Shown piece by piece: positions 63,301 through 64,000 of a stretch of DNA of 64,000 nucleotides. Origin of the DNA: Pythium myriotylum (lineage: Eukaryota; Oomycota; Peronosporomycetes; Pythiales; Pythiaceae); assembly GCA_023091665.1 (NCBI GenBank), contig JALJCQ010000011.1, positions 186,001 through 250,000 of the forward strand. Direction: 5' to 3'. Below the pieces are notes generated by a model. It worked only from the letters and a program-made list of their open reading frames with translations. It was not told where the DNA came from and searched no databases. The number at the start of each line of letters is the position of its first letter. Positions within the stretch are counted from its first letter, which is position 1. The position numbers were made by a program, and so were the translations under genes.

Positions 63301-64000
63301 CTATTCGTCATCTTCATCGTCCACGACGATATCGGGGAACTCGTCGTCGCCGTCATCCTCATCATCGTTCGAAACATTGGCCGCGGCGCTGCCATTTTGT
63401 TTCGCAGACTCCGTTGGAGAGTCACTCTTGTCGGAGGCTGCGTCTTCCTCGACAGCTCCAGGCACCGGACGTTCATCGTCATAGTCCTCCTCTTCCTCTT
63501 CTTCTTCTTGTTCTGCATGGCCATCAGCTCTCGCATCTTCTTCCACGACCGAAGCCTCGACCATCGGCTCATCTTCGACTTCTACTCCCTCTTCGTCGTC
63601 AGGCTTGATACGCTTGCTGGTAGGAGCTTCGGATACGTCATTATTGTCTTCATGCTCAGCAGATGGATGAACTTCGACGTCGCGATCCCAGTCCAAGTTA
63701 CCGCGGACTGCTGCGGCCGCAGGGACGGTTGTTCGATTGTGGTTGCGTCCAACGCCATTGCTGTTTACGCCGGGCGCTGGGGCTGCGAGAGCTTTGATCG
63801 CGTTGTCGAAGTTGAGAGAAAGAGGAGGACCACGAGGGTGCACGAGAGCCTCCCCTACGTTAAGCGCAACGAGCTGCAAAAGTGAAGATGGGCAGCGTGG
63901 AGACGACCAATAGTCGACACTCTTGACAAGGCTAGTGGCATGAGAACCGTTCGTGTCCGGGGTAATCGTGTTTGCCAGCAGCATCATCGCCACACTGTCA
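63301..64000 (-). CDS. Partial gene, protein with acidic C-terminal tail (5' end beyond window)
   Basis: The frame is open from 63301 to the right edge, so only the last 230 or so residues are visible. The visible N-terminal part looks helical (SSLLQLVALNVGEALVHPRG). A Pro/Asn linker and a basic KRIKPDDEE spot, which may be a nuclear signal, follow. The end is a long Glu/Asp run (EQEEEEEEEDYDDE, DDEDDGDDEFPDIVVDDEDDE). A repeat-rich body with an acidic tail occurs in PELP1/Rix1-like ribosome-assembly proteins, but this is only a guess. It converges with NIPA, 69 bp between stops. Confidence 0.6.
   Translation of the reverse strand, partial: DSVAMMLLANTITPDTNGSHATSLVKSVDYWSSPRCPSSLLQLVALNVGEALVHPRGPPLSLNFDNAIKALAAPAPGVNSNGVGRNHNRTTVPAAAAVRGNLDWDRDVEVHPSAEHEDNNDVSEAPTSKRIKPDDEEGVEVEDEPMVEASVVEEDARADGHAEQEEEEEEEDYDDERPVPGAVEEDAASDKSDSPTESAKQNGSAAANVSNDDEDDGDDEFPDIVVDDEDDE

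Noticed and set aside
1..64000. Secreted RXLR- or CRN-type effectors, tRNA and rRNA genes, CRISPR arrays
   Set aside because: I looked for signal peptide plus RXLR/EER or LFLAK, for tRNA arm motifs and for regular short direct repeats with spacers; none was convincing.

Overview
The window looks like nuclear DNA of an oomycete (a zoosporic, flagellate stramenopile). It is gene-dense and moderately GC-rich. Coding exons end mostly in G or C at third positions, introns are short (about 50-75 nt, GT-AG), and many genes converge with only 25-180 bp between stop codons. The protein set points the same way: a myosin carrying ankyrin repeats and a FYVE finger, a secreted EGF-repeat protein, a cystatin-like secreted protein, large families of multi-pass membrane proteins, and divergent CaMK-like kinases. 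I cannot name the genus from sequence alone. There is no operon structure, tRNA, rRNA or CRISPR array that I can see.

Layout. 1-9 kb: edge of a dispersed repeat, a TMCO3-type CPA2 antiporter, ARPC4, an oomycete-type multi-pass protein with a reading-frame break, a type II DnaJ protein and ETF-ubiquinone oxidoreductase. 10-17 kb: a PLK4-like kinase, an acidic/Ser-rich protein, a FAM241-like membrane protein and a divergent kinase. 17-23 kb: a gene-poor stretch with a 27-G run and a perfect 16-bp inverted repeat, then a BI-1/TMBIM-like protein, a motorless kinesin-3 tail gene and a 64-residue mini-gene. 23.7-30.4 kb: the myosin-ankyrin-FYVE gene, convergent with an EGF-repeat secreted protein. 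30.4-32.1 kb: repeats only. 32-38 kb: a CaMK-like kinase with a split PH-like domain, an SRR1-domain protein and a second BI-1-like protein. 38.2-52.3 kb: one giant armadillo-type gene (about 4,588 residues) with a single 12.8-kb exon. 52.9-55.7 kb: a third BI-1-like protein converging on a paralogue of the 3.6-5.3 kb membrane protein. 56-64 kb: a cystatin-domain protein with a spliced membrane anchor, an LRR-FAM194 protein, TIM10, a MAK/ICK-type kinase, a NIPA-type transporter and the acidic C-terminus of a gene running off the right edge.

Themes. Several genes belong to families tied to centrioles or flagella in other eukaryotes (PLK4-like, MAK/ICK-like kinase, DNAJB13-like, FAM194/LRR, kinesin-3 tail), which fits a zoospore-forming organism. 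Cytoskeletal genes (ARPC4, myosin) and mitochondrial genes (ETF-QO, TIM10) are also present. Spliced models were built by hand; for most multi-exon genes the summed exon lengths come to whole codons, which supports the junctions. The clear exception is the 3625-5349 gene, which has one extra or missing base.
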